Assembly: GCA_012862575.1 (NCBI GenBank)
Contig: BLSF01000001.1
Coordinates: 248,001-312,000, forward strand
DNA from: Parietichytrium sp. I65-24A
Taxonomy: Eukaryota; Sar; Bigyra; Thraustochytrida; Thraustochytriidae
Length of the DNA: 64,000 nt
Direction: 5' to 3'
The notes beneath the pieces were generated by a model. It was given only the letters and a program-made list of their open reading frames with translations, was not told where the DNA came from and did no database searches. A program made the position numbers and the translations under genes. Below are positions 44,601-52,793 of the stretch, in pieces (position 1 is the first letter of the stretch; each line of letters begins with the position of its first letter).

Positions 44601-47600
44601 TGCTTATCACATCTTGGGATGATGAGTCGGATTCTCCGGAGCTTTCAGGACTCACTTCCATTGAGTAGACTTTGACCTCTGCGGTGTTGCGCGCGAGGTC
44701 TTCATTTGACGTGACGATAGACACACCTTGATACTTGATGCTGCTCTCCGTCTGTAGATCCAGCTCCACCCAGTCTCTAGATCTGTTAGGTCCCGTATAG
44801 AATCGAGACCTTGACCGATCCATCTGATAAGAAAAGGGCAAGTACTTTGGCAGATCTAATATAGGCGCTTGGGCTTGATCGTTTTCGTTCAAATCGTTCC
44901 AAGTGTTGGATACTTGATTTGCGACGGGCAAGGTCTGAAGTGAAATTCTGGTATCTTCGATACCAACAGAAAAACACCGGAGCTCTCCCCAGAATCGATT
45001 GATTGGGACCCAATCTCCCGGCGACACAAAGCGCTCTCCGTCAGTTGCCCCCGGACTTTCTTTGCGCACCTGAATGACTCCATATTCCAGAAGCCTTCGG
45101 CTACTTTCTGACGTCCCAGAAACATCCCAAATGCTACCATCCTCAAGTTGCAGACAGAGACGATAAGCATGGGTCTTATTTTCGCTCTTCTCGACCGGCG
45201 GGAGGGCAACAATATCAGTGACAAGGTATTTGCGATGTTGAGATAGGCTCTCCTTCACGTGCATTCCAACAACGACTCTCGTCCGAAACAGGCGACGGAG
45301 CGGCCCAGAGTTTAACACACCTTCCCCGAACGTGCTCCGCGATTGAGAACAGAATTGGCTACAGCCGTTCAGGTGGGCAAGTTCGGGGTCAAAGAGAGGT
45401 GCGGCAAGAGACAGCTCAATTGCGGACAGGCCACCATTTTGAGGGCAGCTTTGAAGCCATTCGTTCATGTCAAGCGGATGAAATGTCGCGAAACACTCCC
45501 CAAATTGACCGTAGAGCGGATCGTTCGAGTTCTTTGCAACAGCGTTCGCAACAGCAGTTTTTATACAGCTGCTCGCAAGCGAGAAGCGGTGCTGAATACG
45601 AGTACTCTGTTTCATAAAACGCCTTGTTTGAAAGTCGTGCAGGAGAGCTGGAGTGTTGACAGTTCCAGCTGGAAGGTACAGCGAAGTCGCCATCAGCGCT
45701 TTGACTACGGCAGCACTGGAGCTTTGGCTTCTGCTTTGCTCCGCCAACATGCTTTGAAGTGGATTGTCTACTTGCGCGATCTCAATCTTGGGTTTTACTC
45801 GTTTGCAGTACGCGTCGCGAAGTTCTCTCCAAACGTTTTCCTGCAGGATTCGGGGCCTCGAATCGTATTGGAAATAGCCTCCAAACCCAAGCTTCTCCGC
45901 AGCAACACAGGGGAGGAAGATTGGCTGGGACCACTCCTCCTCCAACTCAAAATCGGCGACGTGCTCAGTGAAGACACTCTCTCCTTTCTCAGAATCAAGA
46001 TCGTACAACGATCCAGCCACTGATGAGCTAGGCCGGTCTGGGAGCGGAAAAGAATGTTCAGTGCTTCGCTTTCCTGTTCGATCACGAGCCGCGGATGCAA
46101 GATCGTCTGGTGTGATTTTTTTCTCGGTTTGGCCGTTGAACTTTTCTTTTGAGATGCGTCGTAATGAGGAGAGCTGCGCTCTGGCCTTCTTTTCCAACTC
46201 GGCGCTTGAAAATCGCGGTCCTTCGAAATTGAAAACCTCAAAGCAGCCAATGAAAAATCCACAGAACACTACTTTGGAGACCGATCCGACTTCATATTGG
46301 TCCAAGCAACGCCAGGCTTTGTACTCTTCCAGACGGGAAAGCCGCAACTCATTTCCCTTTTGTTGCTTCCTGAATATAATCCGCAAAGTGGACAAATAGT
46401 CTGACACCGACACGAGCCCATCTTGGTTGAGATCAAAATCGTCGTACACGGTCTCGATGCTGCAGTCCGATTTAATGATAGACTTGCACACCGCCTCAAA
46501 GCTCCTGCGTAGCTTCCTTGCTAATGTCTTACCCTTTGCAGAGTTCGCCCACCAGTACGAAGACCTCTTACTTTGCAATGATGCGCTGGTTTGCTTCGCC
46601 TTGGGCTGCTCGGATGGGTGTGATTTTAAGAGGTGAAGATCCCCTTCGTCTGTGATCCATCGACGAGGTGTCTGGCAGAGTGAGGAGAGCAAGGTGAGAA
46701 TAGCCGCCTCGTTGTCAGCGCACGGTCCAATGACGCCGCAATGCAGCTGGATTGGGCGAGTTGCCCTTCGCAGGGATCCTCGTGAGTTTTTCCCGCGCTT
46801 CAGCTTGGGGTTTGTCGCGGCGACACGTCCAAACCCCTGTCCAACGTACATTTTCTGCGTAGTGGTAGTACTCAAATGCTGAAGCGCGCCTGGGCCGTGA
46901 GCGTCCATCGTACAGATCAAATGCACCCTGTTCACATCATCTTGGAGGACCACGTCGTCCAGTACTCGCTGCAAAGCCTTCGGGCCAACCTCCTGCCTCT
47001 TGCACGGCTGTCTTATATCCAGGAGAGTCGACGTTACGCTTTTGTCGTCAATGAAATGCATCACACTTTTATATTCTCGTAGTCCAATCTTCACGGACCG
47101 ATTCATCCACTTTACTACTTGCAAACTGAAACCAAATAATATGATATTAAAGCGGATGGTTGCTCCCCAGCGTTTAAGTTCTCGCAATACCGATTTAACC
47201 TCAGCGAGCGCGAATTCAAGTCTGCTCATTGATTCACCCGATACTGACATTGGGGCCAACATTGCTTTCGATACCTCAATCAGTACAATAAAATCGGAGT
47301 CATTACGGACCTGACCCAGCAAGGGGCTCTCGAGTATCAACGCCGTCTTGCTTTCATGCGTTCTTTTTCGTAATAGCGGGGACTGCTTACTTTCTGAAGT
47401 ATTGTCCTTTAGATTCTTGGCGTCAAGCACTCCACTTGACTTGTGAGCGTTCTCAGTGCTTTTCCCTTGGTACGAGCTTTGGCCCTCGTCTTCGCTCCTC
47501 GTATCTTTTGCCAAAATAATATCCCCCACGCTGGAGCCTCCGTGCGGAGATTCAGGTACTGGTGAAGATAACTCCTCGAATGCTTTAGAAAAATATGCCT

Positions 47601-47850
47601 CAGCGGCTGCGCGGGTGACGCTAGATTCCTTCGTTGGCTCAATGCCCATGGCATGTAATAAGGGGTAGATCGCCTGCGGAGAAAGTTCCGGAGCAACGCG
47701 CACTTCTAAAACCTTGACGAATTCAGCAACTGACAAACTCTTCTTCTCTTGAAACAGCTCCACAAGCTCCAGGCCACCTTCGCAAAGCCCGTCGAGTATT
47801 GCTCTCAAGGCAAACGTTACAGCGTCACTGTCAAAGTTAGCCGCCTCCAT
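41680..47850 (-). CDS. Giant EF-hand protein with degenerate vWA-like and discoidin-like regions
   Basis: I do not recognise this 2056-residue intronless protein as a named family. From about residue 185 to 345 there is a von Willebrand A-like fold ('FIVLIEVSKAML', 'RFNIILFGFS') whose metal site is degenerate. A canonical EF-hand calcium loop DLNQDGLVSVSD sits at 473-484, followed by a second helical pair. Around 1010-1060 'RDWVELDLQTESS' and 'VKVYSMEVS' recall a discoidin/F5-8 sandwich. Residues 1300-1650 are helical with further EF-hand-like pairs and short coiled coils. The last 350 residues are disordered and end in long Asp/Glu runs. The ATG at 47850 is used; the frame continues upstream from a GTG. 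A cytoskeletal, ciliary or calcium-scaffold role is possible, but unproven. Confidence 0.8.
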   Translation of the reverse strand: MEAANFDSDAVTFALRAILDGLCEGGLELVELFQEKKSLSVAEFVKVLEVRVAPELSPQAIYPLLHAMGIEPTKESSVTRAAAEAYFSKAFEELSSPVPESPHGGSSVGDIILAKDTRSEDEGQSSYQGKSTENAHKSSGVLDAKNLKDNTSESKQSPLLRKRTHESKTALILESPLLGQVRNDSDFIVLIEVSKAMLAPMSVSGESMSRLEFALAEVKSVLRELKRWGATIRFNIILFGFSLQVVKWMNRSVKIGLREYKSVMHFIDDKSVTSTLLDIRQPCKRQEVGPKALQRVLDDVVLQDDVNRVHLICTMDAHGPGALQHLSTTTTQKMYVGQGFGRVAATNPKLKRGKNSRGSLRRATRPIQLHCGVIGPCADNEAAILTLLSSLCQTPRRWITDEGDLHLLKSHPSEQPKAKQTSASLQSKRSSYWWANSAKGKTLARKLRRSFEAVCKSIIKSDCSIETVYDDFDLNQDGLVSVSDYLSTLRIIFRKQQKGNELRLSRLEEYKAWRCLDQYEVGSVSKVVFCGFFIGCFEVFNFEGPRFSSAELEKKARAQLSSLRRISKEKFNGQTEKKITPDDLASAARDRTGKRSTEHSFPLPDRPSSSVAGSLYDLDSEKGESVFTEHVADFELEEEWSQPIFLPCVAAEKLGFGGYFQYDSRPRILQENVWRELRDAYCKRVKPKIEIAQVDNPLQSMLAEQSRSQSSSAAVVKALMATSLYLPAGTVNTPALLHDFQTRRFMKQSTRIQHRFSLASSCIKTAVANAVAKNSNDPLYGQFGECFATFHPLDMNEWLQSCPQNGGLSAIELSLAAPLFDPELAHLNGCSQFCSQSRSTFGEGVLNSGPLRRLFRTRVVVGMHVKESLSQHRKYLVTDIVALPPVEKSENKTHAYRLCLQLEDGSIWDVSGTSESSRRLLEYGVIQVRKESPGATDGERFVSPGDWVPINRFWGELRCFSVGIEDTRISLQTLPVANQVSNTWNDLNENDQAQAPILDLPKYLPFSYQMDRSRSRFYTGPNRSRDWVELDLQTESSIKYQGVSIVTSNEDLARNTAEVKVYSMEVSPESSGESDSSSQDVISKLAAASSTLVQISAPNENQSLYMIEFPPEWIHSCCGVDAQAGLLGLAQDLLDFTLKSAPAKVRSHSTTVTLPAVDYDSTFGPVSGLPGALMRSQLKISANGIHSRSYCCASWAVEEDERRENQQGGVERRNLEPSPSVNESRSPKGKQSPQDSNAPYLVNDHVIISRPFLCFSAKGSTIGSVFHVGRDSWVRMEEESDPKEHQGIDAVNLPLANHQKIRSPTRAFERPASARKSKRAPQDVSSSKGDRSLRRVPDSCTTEEACVILLEVVNECILESAPASNKRDFFDAMFDSCHRLDSKELHKNKEQSLFSSDPAKRMDRKTLETGLRRILGLKMPWAVYNALFLHLSDGKEFVSADQFTKKLEDAESQMAHCQPEEGENSLREGLYDVADAMLVDGIQSWKHFEHGASFASFIKFLEKLDTRLTKSQMYRLFGSVDVFFERKVTSSKSFDAMMEVIYLERLKDLALLQSVSSNSKSRMSCIRRQTFILENLVRQRKKMEYSAHLESNPIISTSIMQDIQDVISLYKVAEQMREKIERLHKNVSVKSLYEARQSLSDVLEKLRNQYYVVSSYIERSKSRLPVQMSRGSFLLACADLSSPWLHIPFYSSKDPLPAPFEGVLTKAGISVKLDQRKIDSEAEVQRSRRIGVILKRMEQNVDRFPKAPVRKAASIKKRPNAGAVAKQRVIRINAFQALESSGIFSHEPLERLQVPVRPASARPAKHRPSPIIASSTEPKSEFSNSAIASPVSAQPSITTDVPQRDGSINASQKIDAKDSGANERPGSQAALSQTASKGDDLIENVKTLLESLGDTDAQSTEIEEVESRSLDDSPDDESIPPNWDTGLENPSLDDHTSQANDLDKEDSSEDQVVAARSSYSDEWGTANDEKLTEERSDSERRHADIRDDQDDGDGDDEEVGAEEGEEDDGEDEGDDHFEEDEEDEEQGILNASNRAVSGADEVEMGEERYYDDDFDQ

Positions 47851-48687
47851 CTCGGCTGATGCCTCTGAACTGACTGTGAGCGCCACGCCCGCACCACTCC
47901 GAGCGCCGAAGGTCCGACTACGCTCGCCAGATCATGCGCTTCCACCAATTCCCGGCCGCCGCCAACCCCTCCACCTTTTGAAGCGAATCAATCAGGACTC
48001 CTGAGCGCCACGCAAACCTTCTTTGCAGACCACCGATTCCTCGACTGGCACACCGACGGAGTGCCGGCCGAGCGAGCGAGCGAAAACGAGCGAATGAATG
48101 AATGAATGAATGAATAAGGTACTCGACCACCGATGGATCCGATGGAAAACAATGAAAACGATGGAACCGATGGAATAGCGGGCGCAAAGCAGACCGCCTC
48201 GGTCTCCCGCAAACTTGTTTGAGTTCTTTTTCTACGGCCGTTCCGTGAGCACTTACTCCATTCGTTTTTGTGTGACCACGTTAATCAATTAATGTGCATC
48301 GACTGCATCGTTGATCATCGTTGTTGTCCGTTACAGCTCGTCACGAAGACGGCTTCGTGTCGTGCTGCTGACATATTGTGGCGTGCATGGTCGCACAGCG
48401 ACGTAGAGGAATTGCGCCTTATGTTTATGTTGACGTCACAGTGACGGACAAGTGGCGTGATCCGATCCACTTTGCCCGTAGTACCCATCATGGATGATGG
48501 ATCATCATGGGTGATCATGGCTGGCTTCACTTTCTTTACTTTTTTGTGTGTTGGTGCATCCTCGAAGGACGTTTCTAGCTAGAGTATACATGCGAGGTGA
48601 AGTGCGTCGTACGCAAAAGTGTACGCGGGGATCTGGCGTGGGTTTCTGTGTGTCAGCTGGCTGCTGAGGGGAACAGAAGAGGGTGAG
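47851..48687. other. Divergent promoter region, giant protein / SLC17-like
   Basis: No gene is seen. A GAGC/GAAT tetranucleotide array runs at about 48070-48115. Two GTACGC cores at about 48609-48626 lie 60-80 bp before the SLC17-like ATG. Repeats of ATCATGGATGATGG lie near 48486-48520. Confidence 0.5.
48070..48115. repeat. GAGC/GAAT tetranucleotide array
   Basis: Runs of GAGC then GAAT units, about 11 in total. Confidence 0.7.
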
Positions 48688-50142
48688 ATGCGTGAAGGTA
48701 GACGCAGACGCACCGCATCGGGGGAGCTCGCACAAGGCGGCAATAGTTTTGGAAGGTCGTCAGGACTGATGAGTGGAGATAAATTTGGGAGCCATGGGCG
48801 CCGTGAAAAGCAAACAAAGATGCTCGTGTTTCTTTGTAGCCTTTGCACAGCCCTTTCGTATTGCGACAGGGTGAACATGAGCGTGGCAGTGGTGGATATG
48901 TCCAAGGACCTAGACTGGACCATGACGCAGCGATCCCAAGTGCTCTCGGCGTTCTTTAGTGGGTACATTTGGTCGCAAATTCCTGGTGCGTTCATTGCGC
49001 AAAAGTACGGAGGTCACGTGGTGCTGGGATTCTGTGCGTTCATGTGGAGTATTTGCACGATAATTGTTCCGCCTCTGGCTTCCTACTCTCATCAGTATGT
49101 ACGCTTTGGGCGCATTGGGTTGGGCTTTTTTGAAGGCGTGGTCTTCCCAACAATTTATCATCTATTTTCGAGCCGCATCCCAGAGGATGAGCGCTCGCAG
49201 AGCCTTGGGAGCATAAGTATCGGAGTATTCGGTGGGGCAATCTTCTCGTTCTTGTCTTCGCCTATCTTGATGCACCACTTTGGTTGGCAGTCGGTGTTTT
49301 ACTTTTTTGGCGGACTGGGGCTGGTTTGGTCAGCAATGTGGTTTGCATTCACGATCTTGTACGAGACTAAGGAGGGAAACGCTTCGCGGCTCCCATGCCT
49401 ACCAAATGCAAAGTTTATGGAGTCCGCCGGCCAGGTCGGTCTAGGGCTGGGCCAAGTTGGCCCGACAGTGAGTCCTCCGGCTCAGCTTAGTCTGAGTTCG
49501 CCGGGCCGTTCTTTGGGGGTTCTGGCACAGGCCAAGCACATAGTGTTTCGCAAAGTGAGTTTCGCGATATTCTATGCGCATTTCTGCCACAACGTGGGCT
49601 CTTTTGTGATCATGTCTTGGCTGCCCACTTTCTTCGAGGACGCGTTTGGGCTTGGAGGGTCTTCCCTTGCAATGACCTGTTTGCCGTATATTGCGATGAG
49701 CATAGCAGTCACCTTCACGTCAAAATACGCAGATCGGCACATTGCGAGCGGGGAATCATCATTATGCCAGGTACGGCGATTTTCTTCCATCGTTGGTTTT
49801 CTTGGAGCAGGAACGTTTATGCTGCTGATTGGCACGGCGACATACCCGCCTGTAGCGATAGCGTATATGTGCATTGCTCTGGCCTTCAACGGAGCAGGCC
49901 CAGTTGCTGGATACGAGGCTGCCAAGCTGGACGTCGCCAGCCCAGAGTATGTGGGCAAGTTGCAGTCGATCAGCAACACGATTGCCGCTTTTGCAGGCAT
50001 CGTGGGAGTGCCCATGGTGGCTTATATTAAGACGACCACCGGAAGCTGGAATAGCGTATTTTGGTGCATAGGTCTTGTATTCTACTCAGCAGCGTTTGTG
50101 TTTTACATATTCGGGCACTACACTGGCCGCGTAATTACTTAA
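48688..50142 (+). CDS. SLC17/ANTR-type anion:cation symporter (MFS)
   Basis: This 484-residue major facilitator protein belongs to the SLC17 family, which moves phosphate, organic anions, glutamate or sialic acid. The block 'YCDRVNMSVAVVDMSKDLDW' at 58-77 is the family hallmark. It is followed by 'WSQIPGAFIAQKYGG', 'FGRIGLGFFEGVVFPTIYHL', and in the second half 'HNVGSFVIMSWLPTFFEDAFG' and 'GAGPVAGYEAAKLDVASPEY'. About 12 helices are seen, with a hydrophilic loop at about 230-285. Residues 1-44 are basic and could be a cytosolic tail or, less likely, a plastid or mitochondrial transit sequence. The ATG at 48688 follows a GTG-headed extension. The substrate is not resolved. Confidence 0.9.
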   Translation: MREGRRRRTASGELAQGGNSFGRSSGLMSGDKFGSHGRREKQTKMLVFLCSLCTALSYCDRVNMSVAVVDMSKDLDWTMTQRSQVLSAFFSGYIWSQIPGAFIAQKYGGHVVLGFCAFMWSICTIIVPPLASYSHQYVRFGRIGLGFFEGVVFPTIYHLFSSRIPEDERSQSLGSISIGVFGGAIFSFLSSPILMHHFGWQSVFYFFGGLGLVWSAMWFAFTILYETKEGNASRLPCLPNAKFMESAGQVGLGLGQVGPTVSPPAQLSLSSPGRSLGVLAQAKHIVFRKVSFAIFYAHFCHNVGSFVIMSWLPTFFEDAFGLGGSSLAMTCLPYIAMSIAVTFTSKYADRHIASGESSLCQVRRFSSIVGFLGAGTFMLLIGTATYPPVAIAYMCIALAFNGAGPVAGYEAAKLDVASPEYVGKLQSISNTIAAFAGIVGVPMVAYIKTTTGSWNSVFWCIGLVFYSAAFVFYIFGHYTGRVIT

Positions 50143-50352
50143 GAACTAATTTGTAAATTACTCTGCTCTGACGACCAAGTCGAAAGAACACGAAAAGCTA
50201 ATTCTCAGTTGGTTTTTTCTCTCTCTCTCACATGTCAATCTACTAGCTAATAGCTACTCTAGAGGTATTTTCACCCTCGAACAAAGCTTTTTCGTTCGGG
50301 AAGCACGAATGCGGGAAGCATTTGACGTGAGCGAAATAGTACCCGTTTGTAG

Positions 50353-51717
50353 TCACAGGTAGACAGAGTCCATCTCCTCAACGATCTCGCGACCACTTTT
50401 GAACACTCGCGCGTGCGGCGGTCTAAATTTGGCCCAGGGCGAGATCTTCTCGGGGCCTTGGAACCAGACGGCGCGTTTGCGGATGTCGCTGGTCTTGACT
50501 TGGCTGGGATCAAACACATTAATAAGTAAAAGCCTCGCTCTCCCCACTCGCGTGAAGAGTATCCCCTGCCAGCTCCCCCTGAGGGGTTGATGCCATGTCC
50601 CCAGCCGTTGAGCAAGGGGTTTGTACTTGAATTCGAATTTGGGGTCAGGGTTGGCCCAGTGCCACACAACAAACACTGCGCCGGGCAGAAGGGTCAACGA
50701 GCTAGCGAGGTCTCTTCCGTGCGAAACATGCAGCGCTGCGTGTAGAATGGTGTTCAAAACCATCTGCGAGTAGAGCGGTTCTTCGAGCTTGGCAAAGTCG
50801 TCCAGCGACCACTCAAAATCGGCATTCTTGTGCGCCACCATGCGCGACAGGTACCGCGCCGAGTCGGACCCAGGCGTGAGAAAGCTGCCGTCCCACCCGA
50901 TGTGAAACACGCGCGGCACCTCGGGAACGAGGACATCACGCCCTTTGGCGAATTGCTTGGTGCGCATGTGCCAGTCCCAGTGATCATCGGGCCAGTTGTC
51001 TTTCAGCTCTTCGTCCCATACGCGGCGCATAAGCAGCCACCCCAACCCGGGAAAGAAATCCGTGCGTCTCACCGCGTGCGCGTCGATTGCCAACTCGGAG
51101 AAGCCATTATCATTCCACGCGCTCGCCGCCCACAGGCTGGGGTCGCGCTCGATCACCAGCGCCGCCAGCGCCATGAACTCCGCAAAGTCCTCCGCCACCT
51201 CTAGGTCGTCTTCCAGCACCACGACCGCGGCCGTTCGCCCGTCCTGCGCATCAAAGTGCTCAAACGCTGCGCCAAGCGCCCACTTGAACTGCCGCGCGAT
51301 CCTCTTTCCCGCTGCGACCTTCGATCCCCCGCCCATGGCCCCGCTCGCATCGCAGCTGCCACCATCCAAAGCCCCGACTGCCTCATGTTCCCGGGCCACC
51401 AGCGCGACGCCCGCCTCTCTCGCCACGCTGCGCACTTCCTCGCTCGCTCCGTCCTGCGCCAGCAGCACGCGGTGGCGCCGCACTCCCCTCGCGCGGAGGA
51501 TCCCTCGCACCGTGCGCCTCAGCTCCGCCGCGCGCCGGTGGCACACCACCACCACCGCCACTCCTTCCGCCCAGGCCCCTTCGCCCCGCGCATCCCCTCT
51601 CGCAGCTCCCGCATCTCTCCCATCTCTTGCATCTCTTGCACATGCCGCGAGCAGCAGCAGCAGCAGCAGAGACAGCAGTGGCAGCAGCGGCGGGCAGCGG
51701 GGAGCGGCGGGGAGCAT
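50353..51717 (-). CDS. MGAT1: Alpha-1,3-mannosyl-glycoprotein beta-1,2-N-acetylglucosaminyltransferase (GnT-I)
   Basis: GnT-I transfers GlcNAc from UDP-GlcNAc to Man5GlcNAc2 in the Golgi, the first step towards complex N-glycans. The 454-residue product is a type II protein: a Leu-rich anchor at 11-25 (PLLSLLLLLLL), a GC-rich stem, then the GT13 domain. Visible are 'VVVVCHRRAAELRRTV', the metal-binding EDD at 169-171 within 'VVLEDDLEVAEDF', 'WAASAWNDNGF', 'DFFPGLGWLLMRRVWDEL' and 'WDWHMR'. It lies directly downstream of the TrpRS gene on the same strand, and its ATG shares one base with that gene's TAA (TAATG). The placement of the anchor makes this ATG the natural start. The first 400 nt are very GC-rich. 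Confidence 0.93.
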   Translation of the reverse strand: MLPAAPRCPPLLPLLSLLLLLLLAACARDARDGRDAGAARGDARGEGAWAEGVAVVVVCHRRAAELRRTVRGILRARGVRRHRVLLAQDGASEEVRSVAREAGVALVAREHEAVGALDGGSCDASGAMGGGSKVAAGKRIARQFKWALGAAFEHFDAQDGRTAAVVVLEDDLEVAEDFAEFMALAALVIERDPSLWAASAWNDNGFSELAIDAHAVRRTDFFPGLGWLLMRRVWDEELKDNWPDDHWDWHMRTKQFAKGRDVLVPEVPRVFHIGWDGSFLTPGSDSARYLSRMVAHKNADFEWSLDDFAKLEEPLYSQMVLNTILHAALHVSHGRDLASSLTLLPGAVFVVWHWANPDPKFEFKYKPLAQRLGTWHQPLRGSWQGILFTRVGRARLLLINVFDPSQVKTSDIRKRAVWFQGPEKISPWAKFRPPHARVFKSGREIVEEMDSVYL

Positions 51718-52793
51718 TAGGGCAGGCGGTGGAGAATGTGTAGTCCGCAAGCGGCGTGCAGGCGGTCGAGGACGGGCTGGGCGGTGCGGGCGGCAGCGCG
51801 GGCGCCTTGGTTGAGGACGTCGTGGAGGTAGGCGGGGTCGGCGATGAGCCTGTCGATCTCGGCGCCGAGAGGGCAGATGGCGGCGATGACGGCGTCGGCG
51901 AGGACGTCCTTGAAGTCGCGCATGCCCATGCCCTCGTGGGCGGCGCAGACGTCCGAGATGGACTGGTCCTGCAGAGCGGCGAGGATGGAGACCATGTTGA
52001 GCAGCTCGGGGCGCGAGGTCAGGAGCACCTCGGAGACAGGGCCCATGGAGTCGGACTTGGCGCGTCTGATCTTCTGGCGGATGAGGTCCGCAGAGTCGTT
52101 GAGGTTGATGCGGGAGTAGTCGGATGGGTCCGACTTGCTCATCTTCTTCTTGCCGTCGCGGAGACTCATGATGCGCGCGCCGCCATGGGGAGGAAAGATG
52201 GGCTTGGGAGGGACGAAGAGCTGCTGCTTGTACTGGTCGTTCATGCGCTGCGCGATATCACGGGCGAACTCGAGGTGCTGTGTCTGGTCCTCGCCCACGG
52301 GGACGTGTGTCGCCTCGTAGAGCAGGATGTCGGCGGCCATAAGAGACGGGTACGCATACAAGCCCAGCTCCGGAGACTCTCTGCTCTTTGACTTTTCCTT
52401 GAACTGTGTCATACGGTTAAGCCAGCCCATGGGCGTGTGGCACTGCAGCATCCACGCCAGCTCCGAGTGGCCCGGCACCATCGACTGCTGGAAGATGGCC
52501 GATTTGGACGGGTCCACCCCGCACGCGAGCATCGTCGCAGCTAGCCCTATGATGCCCTGCTGCAGCTCTGCTGCGGACCGCTGCGAAGTCAGTGAGTGCA
52601 AATCTGCTACCATATAAAAGACTTGCTGCTTTTGGGCATTGTCCTTGTCGGCGCCCACCTTAGCTTCGAAAAAGTCCTGCAGCTTGACCCATGTCCTGAG
52701 CGCTCCGAGATAGTTTCCTAGTGTAGGCACGCCTGTTGGCTGAATACCTGACAAGACCCGGCGCACTGTGGCGCTGCCCGCTTTGCTCGCCAT
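51717..52793 (-). CDS. Bacterial/organellar-type tryptophanyl-tRNA synthetase
   Basis: This enzyme charges tRNA-Trp. At 358 residues it is the short bacterial-type form used in mitochondria or plastids, not the longer cytosolic eukaryotic form. The HIGH-like motif is 'PTGVPTLGNYLG' at 19-30 and KMSKS is at 217-221 in 'GKKKMSKSDPS'. Other class I blocks are 'FYMVADLHSLT', 'DPSKSAIFQQS', 'MTQFKEK', 'YPSLMAADILLYEATHVPVGEDQTQHLE' and 'PPHGGARIMSL'. The ATG at 52793 leaves only a short basic N-terminus (MASKAGSATVRRVL), a weak targeting signal, so an upstream start or exon is possible. Its stop overlaps the start of MGAT1 by one base. Confidence 0.92.
   Translation of the reverse strand: MASKAGSATVRRVLSGIQPTGVPTLGNYLGALRTWVKLQDFFEAKVGADKDNAQKQQVFYMVADLHSLTSQRSAAELQQGIIGLAATMLACGVDPSKSAIFQQSMVPGHSELAWMLQCHTPMGWLNRMTQFKEKSKSRESPELGLYAYPSLMAADILLYEATHVPVGEDQTQHLEFARDIAQRMNDQYKQQLFVPPKPIFPPHGGARIMSLRDGKKKMSKSDPSDYSRINLNDSADLIRQKIRRAKSDSMGPVSEVLLTSRPELLNMVSILAALQDQSISDVCAAHEGMGMRDFKDVLADAVIAAICPLGAEIDRLIADPAYLHDVLNQGARAAARTAQPVLDRLHAACGLHILHRLP

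Noticed and set aside
50996-51814. 272-codon plus-strand frame
   Set aside because: Antisense shadow of MGAT1, Ser/Ala/Arg-rich with no domain.
51756-52391. 211-codon plus-strand frame
   Set aside because: Antisense to TrpRS; Val/Gly/Asp periodicity is the usual shadow of a GC-rich gene.
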